Counted from the stretch's first letter, positions 1 through 5,731 are shown. The stretch: DNA of 10,686 bases from JBAZYZ01 sp964366065 (GCA_964366065.1 CAYISF010000022.1:1-10686); one strand, 5' to 3'. Translations and numbers: made by a program. Notes: generated from the letters alone by a model not told the origin.

Positions 1-65
1 CGGAAGTTGCGACAACGACAAGAGAGACCAATACGGCACCAAATACCGGGACCGCGACCCAATAA
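1..65 (+). CDS. C-terminal end of an unidentified Thr-rich ORF (partial)
   Basis: The frame starting at base 3 is open from the window edge to a TAA at 63-65. It encodes about 20 residues rich in Thr, Ala and Asn, with the character of a low-complexity tail of an exported or surface protein. The next gene starts 20 bases later on the same strand with no terminator or clear promoter between them, so the two may be co-transcribed. Frame 2 is also open up to 72, so the choice of frame rests only on composition. No function can be assigned from this fragment. Confidence 0.35.
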   Translation, partial: EVATTTRETNTAPNTGTATQ

Positions 66-85
66 TCAATTAATCACTCACTATT

Positions 86-409
86 ATGGACTATCAACAA
101 ATGAATCAACCTTCTCAACCAAACACGCCGGAGATAAAACCCGAGATGTCACCGAAGAACCCTCTCGTTATTAGTTTCGTTGTTATTGCAGTAATTGCCG
201 GACTTATCGCGTGGTATTTTATACGGACAGCGCCAGTATTAGAGCAAGTGCAGGTATTGCCTGGTGAAGCAGTTAGTGATACAAGCACAGCGATATTGAG
301 CGGCGGAGATACTACCAATGATATAGCCAACGACTTGAATAGCGTTCCAAGCGACTCGGCCGTCAGTGATGACATAAACGATCTCGATAAAAGTATTCAA
401 AGTTTCTAA
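86..409 (+). CDS. small single-pass membrane protein, unknown function
   Basis: 107 residues. The N-terminal 25 residues are hydrophilic and rich in Pro, Gln and Asn. One strong transmembrane helix follows at about 27-46 (starting LVISFVVIAV), ending in an Arg. The remaining ~60 residues are acidic and Ser/Asp/Asn-rich, with a heptad-like pattern of Asp-Leu and Ile (DIANDLN, DINDLDKSI) that suggests a short amphipathic helix. The likely topology is a short cytoplasmic N-terminus with the acidic tail outside. Small one-helix proteins with Asp/Leu-rich tails are common in Patescibacteria and have no known role; that comparison is from general knowledge, not a search. There is no Shine-Dalgarno before the ATG. 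The gene ends 21 bases before the perfect terminator hairpin at 431-467. Confidence 0.75.
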   Translation: MDYQQMNQPSQPNTPEIKPEMSPKNPLVISFVVIAVIAGLIAWYFIRTAPVLEQVQVLPGEAVSDTSTAILSGGDTTNDIANDLNSVPSDSAVSDDINDLDKSIQSF

Positions 410-430
410 TGCAACAAGCGTTTCGGAAAT

Positions 431-467
431 TTAACAAAAAATCCCCCACTGGGGGATTTTTTGTTAA
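431..467. terminator. bidirectional intrinsic terminator, perfect 17-bp inverted repeat
   Basis: The arms 431-447 and 451-467 are exact reverse complements, separated by the 3-base loop ACT. Each arm has an outer TTAAC, six A (or six T) and a C5/G5 core. A GC core followed by a T run appears on both strands, as expected for a terminator shared by converging genes. It lies between the stop of the + strand gene at 409 and the stop of the - strand gene at 482. Confidence 0.9.
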
Positions 468-481
468 GCGCGCGCGTTTAC

Positions 482-643
482 TTACATTATTGTTCCGCCG
501 TTCTCACTGCGAAGGGCGAGCCAAAGACCGGCACCCGCTACAACGAGCGAGATTACATACGCGGTGATTCCGGAACCGGATGACCAGCTATACCACAGCG
601 CTATCAAACCGACGACAAGAAGAACCCATCCGAGAATTTTCAT
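482..643 (-). CDS. 53-residue two-helix membrane protein, unknown function
   Basis: The ATG is at 643 and the TAA at 482-484, giving 53 residues. The protein begins MKILGWVLLVVGLIALWYSW, a clear transmembrane segment (about 3-19). A short Gly/Ser turn (SSGSG) follows, then a second helix at about 28-44 and a short polar tail ending GGTIM. It is essentially a helical hairpin in the membrane. I support it as real because the whole reading frame is composed like a membrane protein, it ends next to the shared terminator at 431-467, and it fills an otherwise empty interval. There is only a weak AGAAAC before the start. An AT-rich stretch at 696-720 includes TATACT on this strand (706-711) and could hold the promoter. 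Function unknown; small hydrophobic proteins of this kind occur in many Patescibacteria. Confidence 0.7.
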   Translation of the reverse strand: MKILGWVLLVVGLIALWYSWSSGSGITAYVISLVVAGAGLWLALRSENGGTIM

Positions 644-784
644 ATTGTTTCTAGTTATGTACTATTAAAATTAATTAACGCTCGACCACATGCCATCTGC
701 TATATAGTATATAATAAAGCGTAACTAATATTCATCCACAGTTTGTGTATTCCCCGAAAAGCCCGCGGAGGCGCAAAATACCCT

Positions 785-790
785 TATAAT
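785..790 (+). promoter_or_regulatory. candidate -10 box for the metallopeptidase gene
   Basis: A perfect TATAAT lies 40 bases before the ATG at 831. Transcription would start near 797 and leave a leader of about 34 bases. No convincing -35 box lies 16-18 bases upstream, where the sequence is GC-rich, so this is a half-promoter match only. Confidence 0.35.
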
Positions 791-830
791 ATCGCCTTTT
801 TTAGATTAGACAGTATGTTTCCAAAAAAAT

Positions 831-1220
831 ATGACACGGAAGGAATTTGAAAAATTGATAGAAGAGGGATTTCTTGCCGTTCCTGAAAAATTTCGGAAGA
901 GGATGAAAAATGTGGCTTTTCTCGCGGAAGATGAACCCTCGTGGAGCGTACGCAGACAGGAGAAACTTACGGATAATGAGACACTTTTCGGTCTCTATGC
1001 CGGCGTGCCTGTCTCGGCGCGCGGAGATTTTTATGGCGTCGGTCCAACTATGCCGGATACCATCACTATTTATCAGAAACCTATTGAAGAAGAAGCAAAG
1101 GGCGACTCGGCGCGTATTCGCAAATTTGTTCATGACACAGTGTGGCACGAAGTGGCGCATTACTTGGGTTTGGATGAAGAAGAAGTAAGAAAACGTGAAG
1201 AAGAACGCGGAATTAAATGA
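831..1220 (+). CDS. minimal zinc metallopeptidase (zincin, PF06262-like)
   Basis: 129 residues, the usual size for this one-domain family. The zinc-binding HExxH motif is HEVAH at 106-110, followed by YLGLDEEEV; the acidic residues at 115-117 may include the third metal ligand. The central segment (LFGLYAGVP at 52-60, then YG and DTITIYQKPI at 76-85) matches the family pattern of a G-x-Y-x-G-x-P segment followed by a β-strand and an 'I-x-I-(Y/F)-Q' strand. There is no signal peptide or membrane helix, so it is expected to be cytosolic. Family members are predicted neutral zinc proteases with poorly known substrates. The C-terminus is a charged helix rich in Glu, Arg and Lys. The start at 831 has no clear Shine-Dalgarno. 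A 10-bp perfect hairpin follows the stop. Confidence 0.88.
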   Translation: MTRKEFEKLIEEGFLAVPEKFRKRMKNVAFLAEDEPSWSVRRQEKLTDNETLFGLYAGVPVSARGDFYGVGPTMPDTITIYQKPIEEEAKGDSARIRKFVHDTVWHEVAHYLGLDEEEVRKREEERGIK

Positions 1221-1223
1221 ATA

Positions 1224-1245
1224 ACCGCACCGCAAGCGGTGCGGT
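1224..1245 (+). terminator. hairpin after the metallopeptidase gene, no T tract
   Basis: ACCGCACCGC (1224-1233) and GCGGTGCGGT (1236-1245) form a perfect 10-bp stem with a 2-base AA gap, begun 3 bases after the stop codon. The downstream bases are ACCAGAGCC, not a T run. It is either a non-canonical terminator or a 3'-end stabilising hairpin. Confidence 0.5.
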
Positions 1246-1334
1246 ACCAGAGCCACTTGCGGTCTTGCGATTATTCACTCAGCCCTTTCCTAAGGTTTCT
1301 TGCGTAGAAAACATAGTTTTGTTTTTCGTTATAT

Positions 1335-1340
1335 TATACT
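1335..1340 (+). promoter_or_regulatory. possible -10 box before the phosphatase leader
   Basis: TATACT sits in an AT-rich stretch (1315-1345) downstream of the hairpin that closes the previous gene. If used, transcription would begin near 1347 and give a leader of about 140 bases carrying the three hairpins at 1357-1379, 1382-1448 and 1458-1474. There is no good -35 match at the right distance, so support is weak. Confidence 0.25.
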
Positions 1341-1356
1341 TTACTAGCACAGCTAA

Positions 1357-1379
1357 CAGTCCAAGCGTAGAAAGGACTG
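1357..1379 (+). repeat. small hairpin in the phosphatase leader
   Basis: CAGTCC (1357-1362) pairs perfectly with GGACTG (1374-1379) around an 11-base loop. It is the first of three potential stem-loops in the 267-base interval before the phosphatase gene. On its own it is weak; its proximity to the next two makes it worth recording. Confidence 0.35.
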
Positions 1380-1381
1380 GG

Positions 1382-1448
1382 TTTATTATCTGCACGCCGC
1401 ATGCATCCCCGCGGCAAGCCACGGGGTATTCTGCGGGCAGATAATAAA
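1382..1448. repeat. 67-bp interrupted palindrome (possible REP/MITE-like element or structured RNA)
   Basis: The outer arms TTTATTATCTGC (1382-1393) and GCAGATAATAAA (1437-1448) are a perfect 12-bp inverted repeat. Inside them CCGCA (1397-1401) pairs with TGCGG (1432-1436). Inside that CCCCG (1407-1411) pairs with CGGGG (1422-1426). The result is a long stem with internal loops of 5 bases on each side and a 10-base apical loop. It lacks a T tract on the + side, so it is not a normal terminator. It could be a dispersed palindromic repeat or a structured leader RNA; one copy in one window cannot decide. Confidence 0.55.
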
Positions 1449-1457
1449 AAAGTAGCG

Positions 1458-1474
1458 CCTTCCTAAAAGGAAGG
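1458..1474 (+). promoter_or_regulatory. hairpin masking the Shine-Dalgarno of the HAD phosphatase
   Basis: CCTTCCT (1458-1464) pairs perfectly with AGGAAGG (1468-1474) around the loop AAA. The second arm is the only purine-rich Shine-Dalgarno candidate for the ATG at 1488, 13 bases downstream. AGCG (1454-1457) can also pair with CGCT (1484-1487) just before the start codon, closing a larger structure around the ribosome-binding site. Confidence 0.5.
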
Positions 1475-1487
1475 GTACAATTGCGCT

Positions 1488-2207
1488 ATGCAGAAAGTGG
1501 CTATTTTTGACATTGACGGAACTATTTTTCGTTCCAGTTTGCTTATTGAGCTGGTGAATGTGCTGATTGAGCAGGGGAATTTCAGCGAGCGCGCCAGAAC
1601 TGACTACGAGAGGGAACATTTACGCTGGCTGGAGAGAAAAGGCGATTACGAATCGTACATAAACGCGGTCGTGGCGAGTTTTGATAAAAATATCAAAGGG
1701 GTGCATTACGCCGATTTTGACAAGGCCGGGAAAACGGTTATAGAACGCTATCAAAATCATACTTACCGATATACTCGCGACTTAGTCGCCGATTTAAAAA
1801 AGAAAAAGTATTTTTTGCTGGCGATATCACATTCGCTGAAAGGCATTGCGGATAAATTTTGCGCAAAGCTTGGGTTTGACAAGGTTTACGGACGGCTTCT
1901 TGAACTCGGTCCCAATGACTGCTTCACGGGAAAAACAATGGAAGAAACATTCATCCTAAATAAGGCAAATATAATTAAGCGGGCGGTGGAAAAAGAGAAA
2001 TTGACGCTTAAGGATTCTATCGGTGTCGGTGATACCGAAAGCGACATCCCTCTTTTGGAAATGGTGGCCAAACCGATTTGCTTTAATCCCAATATGAAGC
2101 TATATAAACACGCCAACCGCAACGGTTGGGAAGTGGTAGTGGAGAGGAAAGATGTTATTTATGAGTTTGATTTGAGTAAACACACGTATGAAGATGCCGC
2201 CGAGTAA
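1488..2207 (+). CDS. HAD superfamily IB phosphatase (SerB/PSPase-like)
   Basis: 239 residues with the HAD motifs in order. Motif I is FDIDGT (7-12) with nucleophile Asp8 and acid/base Asp10. Motif II is Ser114 in AISHSLKG (112-119). The motif III Lys is probably Lys159. Motif IV is GDTESD (181-186), followed by IPLLEMVAKPICFNPN, the usual continuation in the phosphoserine-phosphatase-like IB subfamily. The insert between motifs I and II (about 20-100) is the helical cap. It should hydrolyse a small phosphate ester in the cytosol; the sequence does not identify the substrate, and phosphoserine is only one option. The last 20 bases overlap the next gene, so the two are probably translated together. 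Its ribosome-binding site lies in a hairpin. Confidence 0.88.
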   Translation: MQKVAIFDIDGTIFRSSLLIELVNVLIEQGNFSERARTDYEREHLRWLERKGDYESYINAVVASFDKNIKGVHYADFDKAGKTVIERYQNHTYRYTRDLVADLKKKKYFLLAISHSLKGIADKFCAKLGFDKVYGRLLELGPNDCFTGKTMEETFILNKANIIKRAVEKEKLTLKDSIGVGDTESDIPLLEMVAKPICFNPNMKLYKHANRNGWEVVVERKDVIYEFDLSKHTYEDAAE

Positions 2208-3162
2208 TACAGAGATACGAAAATGGCTAAAGAGAGAGAACCCGCTTGGATTTTTTAGAAAGCCATTTATGCTCAAAGATATTGACCCTAAACCATGGTC
2301 CGGACACTTTAATTATCTAGTCACTGTTAGCAATAAAAAACTCGTTTTGCGCTTCAAGGGGCCGGAGTGGGGCGAAACCAAGGGCACAGACGATGAATAC
2401 GAAATTTTGCGGTATGTGGGGAAATACGGCGTTGGTCCCAAGGTGTATTATCGCGGAAAGAATTTTTTCGGTGAATCCGTTCTTCTTGAAGAATATTTGC
2501 CCGGTAAATTGCTGACAGCGCTCCCGGTGGCGAAATTAACGCGCCTTCTCCCGCCAGTTGCCAGACTTATTGCGAAAATCAACCAGATTCCGACTACGAA
2601 TAAAAATTTATTTCATCGGCATCAACTTTCCTATGCGCCCAATAAAAAAACTTGGCGGAAGAGAATTGCGCGCATATTACAAGACAAGAGGACGAAGGAA
2701 ATCGGCTTGCGCATTAAAAAACTGCTCCCAAAAGCGGAAATCATGCTGGATAGTTTTGAGCCGAGGTTGAAACGAGTTTTGCGGAAGAGGGGACGAGTCT
2801 TCATTTTTGAAAGCGCGCATTTTGGACATTGCTTGATGACTCCAAGAGGCCTCCGTTTTATAAATTGGGAAAAAGTGAGCGATGGCGATCCAAGCTACAC
2901 ACTGGCTGTTTTTCTGGCGTCACTTGCCAGGAGAGCTGATTTTGAAGAAATAAAAGCGGTAGCGGTACGACAATATCTGAAGCGCAACCAAATTCCTGAA
3001 TTTGCCGAGCTCGTTCGGCAACGATTGGCCGAACGTGAGGTTTCCAATCTGGTCTGGGTTGTGTGGGCCTACACGCAACAATCAGAAAGGGGAAAACCGC
3101 TTCGCTATACTAATATCAATCGGCGTTTTTCCAGAGTGGAAAAACTTTTACGCGACTACTGA
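2188..3162 (+). CDS. APH/choline-kinase-fold protein, probable pseudokinase
   Basis: 324 residues. The N-lobe follows the aminoglycoside phosphotransferase/choline kinase pattern: NYLVTVSNKKLVLRF (42-56, Arg55 in the place of the ATP-binding Lys), then an acidic helix DDEYEILRYV (68-77), GVGPKVYY and a hinge VLLEEYLPGKLL (98-109). The C-lobe core FESAHFGHCLM (207-217) and INWEKVSDGDP (225-235) aligns with HGDxxxxN and IDWExxxxGDP. The catalytic Asp is Ala210, the metal-binding Asn is Cys215 and the DFG-like Asp is Asn226, so phosphotransfer is unlikely. A basic helical region lies at 150-205. The gene overlaps the phosphatase by 20 bases (14 if ATG 2194 is used), which suggests translational coupling. 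It may bind a nucleotide or small substrate, or a partner protein; this is inference. Confidence 0.72.
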   Translation: MKMPPSNTEIRKWLKRENPLGFFRKPFMLKDIDPKPWSGHFNYLVTVSNKKLVLRFKGPEWGETKGTDDEYEILRYVGKYGVGPKVYYRGKNFFGESVLLEEYLPGKLLTALPVAKLTRLLPPVARLIAKINQIPTTNKNLFHRHQLSYAPNKKTWRKRIARILQDKRTKEIGLRIKKLLPKAEIMLDSFEPRLKRVLRKRGRVFIFESAHFGHCLMTPRGLRFINWEKVSDGDPSYTLAVFLASLARRADFEEIKAVAVRQYLKRNQIPEFAELVRQRLAEREVSNLVWVVWAYTQQSERGKPLRYTNINRRFSRVEKLLRDY

Positions 3163-4607
3163 AGCGTGTTCAATTTTTTGCGAGTTGCCGGACCGACGGT
3201 GCCGTAGCCCGCCTGCCCTTTTTTGGCTATACCGTATTTCTCTTGGAATTTCATAACCAGTTTTTGAGTAGCCGGACCGAAGAGTCCGTTTATGGTGACG
3301 GTGCCGTAAATGCTGGGATACTTGGCGAAAAATTTTTGTAGCTCGCGGACATCTGTGCCGCTGCCGCCGCGCGAGAGCGGTTTCGCGAAAGTAAATTTCT
3401 TTGCAGCGGAAACGACAGACGCTTGCGATACTGGCGGTGTCGGTACTGGCGATAATTGTGGTGTCGTTGTCGACTGAACAATTACCGGGGGTGTTGTCGT
3501 AACTCCCATTCCAAATACTGTGAGCGTAATATCGTTTTCCAGCATACCGTTATATGTATTGTCCGGATTGGCAGGTACAAGACCGGCGGTAACTGTTTGG
3601 TTTGAATTGCTTGAGTTGGTAAGAATAATCGTAGCATTCGTCGTCTTGAGAGGTTGATCAAAAAGATAAATGCCGCAGGCCACAAACGTTGTTACGCCAT
3701 TGATCACTTTTGCGGTAGAAATATTTTGGTTACAGCCAAGTTTTAAATTGACGCCCGAAGGGTTTTGCGTAGCCCAGGAAAGAGTTTCTGTTCCACCGGA
3801 TAGAACTGGTGTCGGCGAGGCCGAGAAAGAAGTTATTGACATATCCACGTTTTTTACCGGAAGAACGTTGATAGCGGTCTGCTTACCGTGTATCGCGTCA
3901 TATGAGCCGGAAATTATAGCCGGCACAAGCGTGAGCGGTATGGTTATAGAATTTACTGATTTATTGGTAAAAATTAAACCGATTGAACCGTTCGCCAAAA
4001 GGCCGCTTGCGGACATGACAACGCCGCATGGCAAACTGCCGCTGCCCAAGCTAGGCGCGGTGAAAGAAATATCGCTTGTGGTACAGCCGACAATCAGATT
4101 GGCTGCCGGAATATCGCTTGCCGCGGTCCAGCTTAAAGTCGTGGTCACTCCGGAGGGAGTCGAGGTCGCGGCAGTAAAAGCCGTTATCGGCTCCGGATTG
4201 GTGCTGACGGAAAAACTAAGAGTTTGCATCGCGGCGTTATATTCGCTGCCGGCGGAGTCCTTCGGAATTATGGATACATTTACTTGGTTTGTTGAGCCGC
4301 TATTATTGGAAATAAGAAGTGTTGTGCCGTCGGATGGATTGGTTGATATTGAATTTTTTGTGTTGCAGGTAAAACTTTGTCCGTTTGTGTAACGGGCAAT
4401 GACTCCCGTTGGGCAGGAAAGAAGCAATAAATGGCCGCTCGCGTTTGCGAGCGTCCAAGCAATGTTTACCGGTTGGCCGTTGCTTATTACGGTCGGTTGA
4501 ACGATAAATGACGAAACCGAAGGATTTGTATCGGCGCGGGCAGTTCCCAGCGGCGCTGATAAAATAACAATGAGCGCGAAAATGTAAAAAAACGGCGGGT
4601 ATTTCAT
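3156..4607 (-). CDS. exported Ig-like repeat protein with C-terminal peptidoglycan-binding domain
   Basis: 483 residues. A signal peptide spans about 1-25 (hydrophobic core YIFALIVILSAPLG, then TARA before the likely cleavage site). Three Ig-like repeats of about 115 residues follow, starting near 32, 142 and 258. Each opens with an F-x(5-8)-G pattern and an L/I-x-W strand, has a Cys near the end of a strand, and a second Cys 16-19 residues later (about 65/81, 175/194, 292/311). A Pro/Thr/Gln linker (about 368-395) leads to a PG_binding_1-type domain (about 408-483) with SGTDVRELQKF, INGLFGPATQ and GPATRKKLNTL. It should be secreted and bind the wall. It converges on the pseudokinase gene, the coding ends overlapping by 7 bases with no terminator between them. 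Confidence 0.85.
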   Translation of the reverse strand: MKYPPFFYIFALIVILSAPLGTARADTNPSVSSFIVQPTVISNGQPVNIAWTLANASGHLLLLSCPTGVIARYTNGQSFTCNTKNSISTNPSDGTTLLISNNSGSTNQVNVSIIPKDSAGSEYNAAMQTLSFSVSTNPEPITAFTAATSTPSGVTTTLSWTAASDIPAANLIVGCTTSDISFTAPSLGSGSLPCGVVMSASGLLANGSIGLIFTNKSVNSITIPLTLVPAIISGSYDAIHGKQTAINVLPVKNVDMSITSFSASPTPVLSGGTETLSWATQNPSGVNLKLGCNQNISTAKVINGVTTFVACGIYLFDQPLKTTNATIILTNSSNSNQTVTAGLVPANPDNTYNGMLENDITLTVFGMGVTTTPPVIVQSTTTPQLSPVPTPPVSQASVVSAAKKFTFAKPLSRGGSGTDVRELQKFFAKYPSIYGTVTINGLFGPATQKLVMKFQEKYGIAKKGQAGYGTVGPATRKKLNTLQ

Positions 4608-4616
4608 GATTTGTAA

Positions 4617-4622
4617 ATTATA
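4617..4622 (-). promoter_or_regulatory. -10 box right before the Ig-repeat gene, possible leaderless start
   Basis: On the - strand a perfect TATAAT ends 9 bases before the ATG at 4607. The usual -10 to start distance would place transcription start 3-4 bases before the ATG, and no Shine-Dalgarno fits in that space. The -35 region is AT-rich without a good match. Confidence 0.35.
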
Positions 4623-4713
4623 TCACTTAATTAAGAGTTATAATGTGTATATCGACCGACCGTAATTCGGCCTTTAAATAATATACGTTTTTATGATAAG
4701 CTTTGGTTTCTGG

Positions 4714-4784
4714 CGGGATGTAGTATAACGGTAGTACGTATCCATGGGGTGGATATAGCCGGAGTCCGACTCTCCGCATCCCGA
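4714..4784 (+). tRNA. tRNA-Pro (anticodon GGG)
   Basis: A complete 71-base cloverleaf. The acceptor stem is CGGGATG/CATCCCG (4714-4720, 4777-4783) with the C1-G72 pair and A73 typical of bacterial tRNA-Pro. The D stem is GTAT/GTAC with loop AACGGTA. The anticodon stem is TATCC/GGATA with loop ATGGGGT (anticodon GGG, G37). The variable loop is TAGC and the T stem is CGGAG/CTCCG. The T loop reads TCCGACT, so the normally invariant U55 is C. CCA is not encoded (A73 is followed by ATATAG). It reads CCC and CCU. A second tRNA-Pro follows 36 bases later. Confidence 0.9.
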
Positions 4785-4820
4785 ATATAGCGAAGATAAA
4801 CAGAGTTGATAATTGAGTAG

Positions 4821-4891
4821 CGGGCTGTAGTATACCGGTAGTACGCGCCCTTCGGGAGGGCGTAGATCGAGTTCGATTCTCGACAGCCCGA
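4821..4891 (+). tRNA. tRNA-Pro (anticodon CGG)
   Basis: A complete 71-base cloverleaf. The acceptor stem is CGGGCTG/CAGCCCG with C1-G72 and A73, the tRNA-Pro identity features. The D stem is GTAT/GTAC with loop ACCGGTA. The anticodon stem is CGCCC/GGGCG with loop TTCGGGA (anticodon CGG, G37). The variable loop is TAGA, and the T stem TCGAG/CTCGA carries the normal loop TTCGATT. CCA is not encoded. It reads CCG and probably shares a transcript with the upstream tRNA-Pro; the similar architecture suggests an old duplication. The D loop has C rather than a purine at position 15. Confidence 0.93.
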
Positions 4892-4932
4892 TAAAATGGA
4901 AATAAAACCGATTCTTTTTTCACGTTAAAACT

Positions 4933-5655
4933 ATGGCCATTCTGTTTATTTTCGGAGCTTTTCTCGCCACTTTCATTGGTGGGCTTTTGGGTATTCGTTT
5001 CAGAGACAAGCTTCATTTGATTTTGGGATTTACTGCCGGCGTTCTGATTTCCGTGGTGTCGTTTGATATTTTTCCGGAAATTATAGAAATGACGGAAAGG
5101 TTGGGAATTTCTCCGCAGATACCGATGTTTGCTTTTGTTGCCGGATTTTTCATTTTTCACGTTATAGAAAAACTTTTTCTGGTCCACCATGCCCACGAGG
5201 AAGAATACGGTCCGCATCATCATCCGGCCGTGGGAACCCTATCGGCACTCGCTCTTTCTTTTCATACTTTTTTAGACGGTTTAGCCATTGGCCTTTCATT
5301 TCAGGTGAATCCGGCGCTCGGCGTGACTGTCGCTTTGGGTATAATTGCGCACGGGTTTTCCGATGGCCTTAATACGGTGTCGCTTATGCTTGTTCATGGA
5401 AACAGTTTAAAGAAAACACTCCGCATACTTGTTTTAAACGCCTCAGCTCCGCTTTTGGGCGGGTTGGTTTCCGTTTTTATTTCGCTCCCCGAACAAACTC
5501 TTTTGCTTGCCGTCGGCTTTATCGGAGGATTTCTACTTTATATAGGTGCGTCTGATATTCTTCCCGAAGCGCACAGTAAGGGTTCTTCCTGGAAAACGAT
5601 TTTAGTCACACTTACAGGAGTCCTGTTTATATATGTTGTTACAAGCTTAGTTTAG
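4933..5655 (+). CDS. ZIP family divalent metal transporter
   Basis: 240 residues and strongly hydrophobic, with about seven to eight transmembrane helices (roughly 2-20, 29-50, 64-84, 102-122, 125-150, 165-185, 188-210, 221-239). TM4 holds SFHTFLDGLAIG (109-120), matching the ZIP HNxxDG metal-site motif (His111, Asp115). TM5 holds IAHGFSDGL (138-146), in the place of HExPxxL. The loop after TM3 is His/Glu-rich (HHAHEEEYGPHHH, 85-97), as in ZIP metal-sensing loops. The protein ends TM7 with GASDILPEA. It should import Zn2+ or Fe2+/Mn2+ across the inner membrane; selectivity cannot be read from sequence. The start has no Shine-Dalgarno. The gene follows the tRNA pair by 41 bases. Confidence 0.88.
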   Translation: MAILFIFGAFLATFIGGLLGIRFRDKLHLILGFTAGVLISVVSFDIFPEIIEMTERLGISPQIPMFAFVAGFFIFHVIEKLFLVHHAHEEEYGPHHHPAVGTLSALALSFHTFLDGLAIGLSFQVNPALGVTVALGIIAHGFSDGLNTVSLMLVHGNSLKKTLRILVLNASAPLLGGLVSVFISLPEQTLLLAVGFIGGFLLYIGASDILPEAHSKGSSWKTILVTLTGVLFIYVVTSLV

Positions 5656-5663
5656 TTTTTTGT

Positions 5664-5692
5664 TTGACTGGAATCTTTTCTGCCTATAGAAT
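5664..5692 (+). promoter_or_regulatory. sigma70-type promoter for the gene at 5728
   Basis: TTGACT (5664-5669) and TAGAAT (5687-5692) each match the -35 and -10 consensus at five of six positions and are 17 bases apart, the optimum. Transcription would start near 5699, giving a leader of about 29 bases. It is the best promoter match in the window and separates this gene from the ZIP transporter upstream. Confidence 0.65.
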
Positions 5693-5710
5693 TAATCCCG
5701 GATATTAACT

Positions 5711-5731
5711 ATGAAGACGAGGTTCTCATGA
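5711..5731 (+). CDS. six-codon upstream ORF overlapping the next start
   Basis: ATG at 5711 opens MKTRFS and stops at TGA 5729-5731, which overlaps the ATG of the next gene (5728) as ATGA. It lies inside the leader predicted from the promoter at 5664-5692. The purine-rich ACGAGG that would serve the main gene is inside it. It may couple or tune translation of the main gene, or be chance; six codons are too few to test by composition. Confidence 0.3.
   Translation: MKTRFS

Noticed and set aside
731..740. TTCATCCACA, close to a DnaA box, near an AT-rich stretch
   Set aside because: It is a single imperfect match with no second box and no dnaA, dnaN or gyrase gene nearby; it does not support an origin.
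769..802. AGGCG...CGCCT followed by a T run, like a terminator
   Set aside because: The stem is only 5 bp with a 19-base loop, no gene ends just upstream on this strand, and it would overlap the -10 box of the next gene.
1217..1444. 75-codon open frame starting at an ATGA overlap with the metallopeptidase stop
   Set aside because: Although it has a hydrophobic stretch, its coding sequence runs through the hairpin at 1224-1245 and most of the 67-bp palindrome, and it has no ribosome-binding site. Non-coding leader is the simpler reading.
3670..4392. 240-codon open frame on the + strand, antisense to the Ig-repeat gene
   Set aside because: It is fully covered by the - strand gene, which has a signal peptide, repeats and a known domain. 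The + frame shows no domain or coherent fold and arises from the Thr/Ser/Val-rich composition of the opposite strand.
4627..5223. 198-codon open frame on the - strand
   Set aside because: It runs across both tRNA genes and antisense to the ZIP transporter; its composition is not protein-like.
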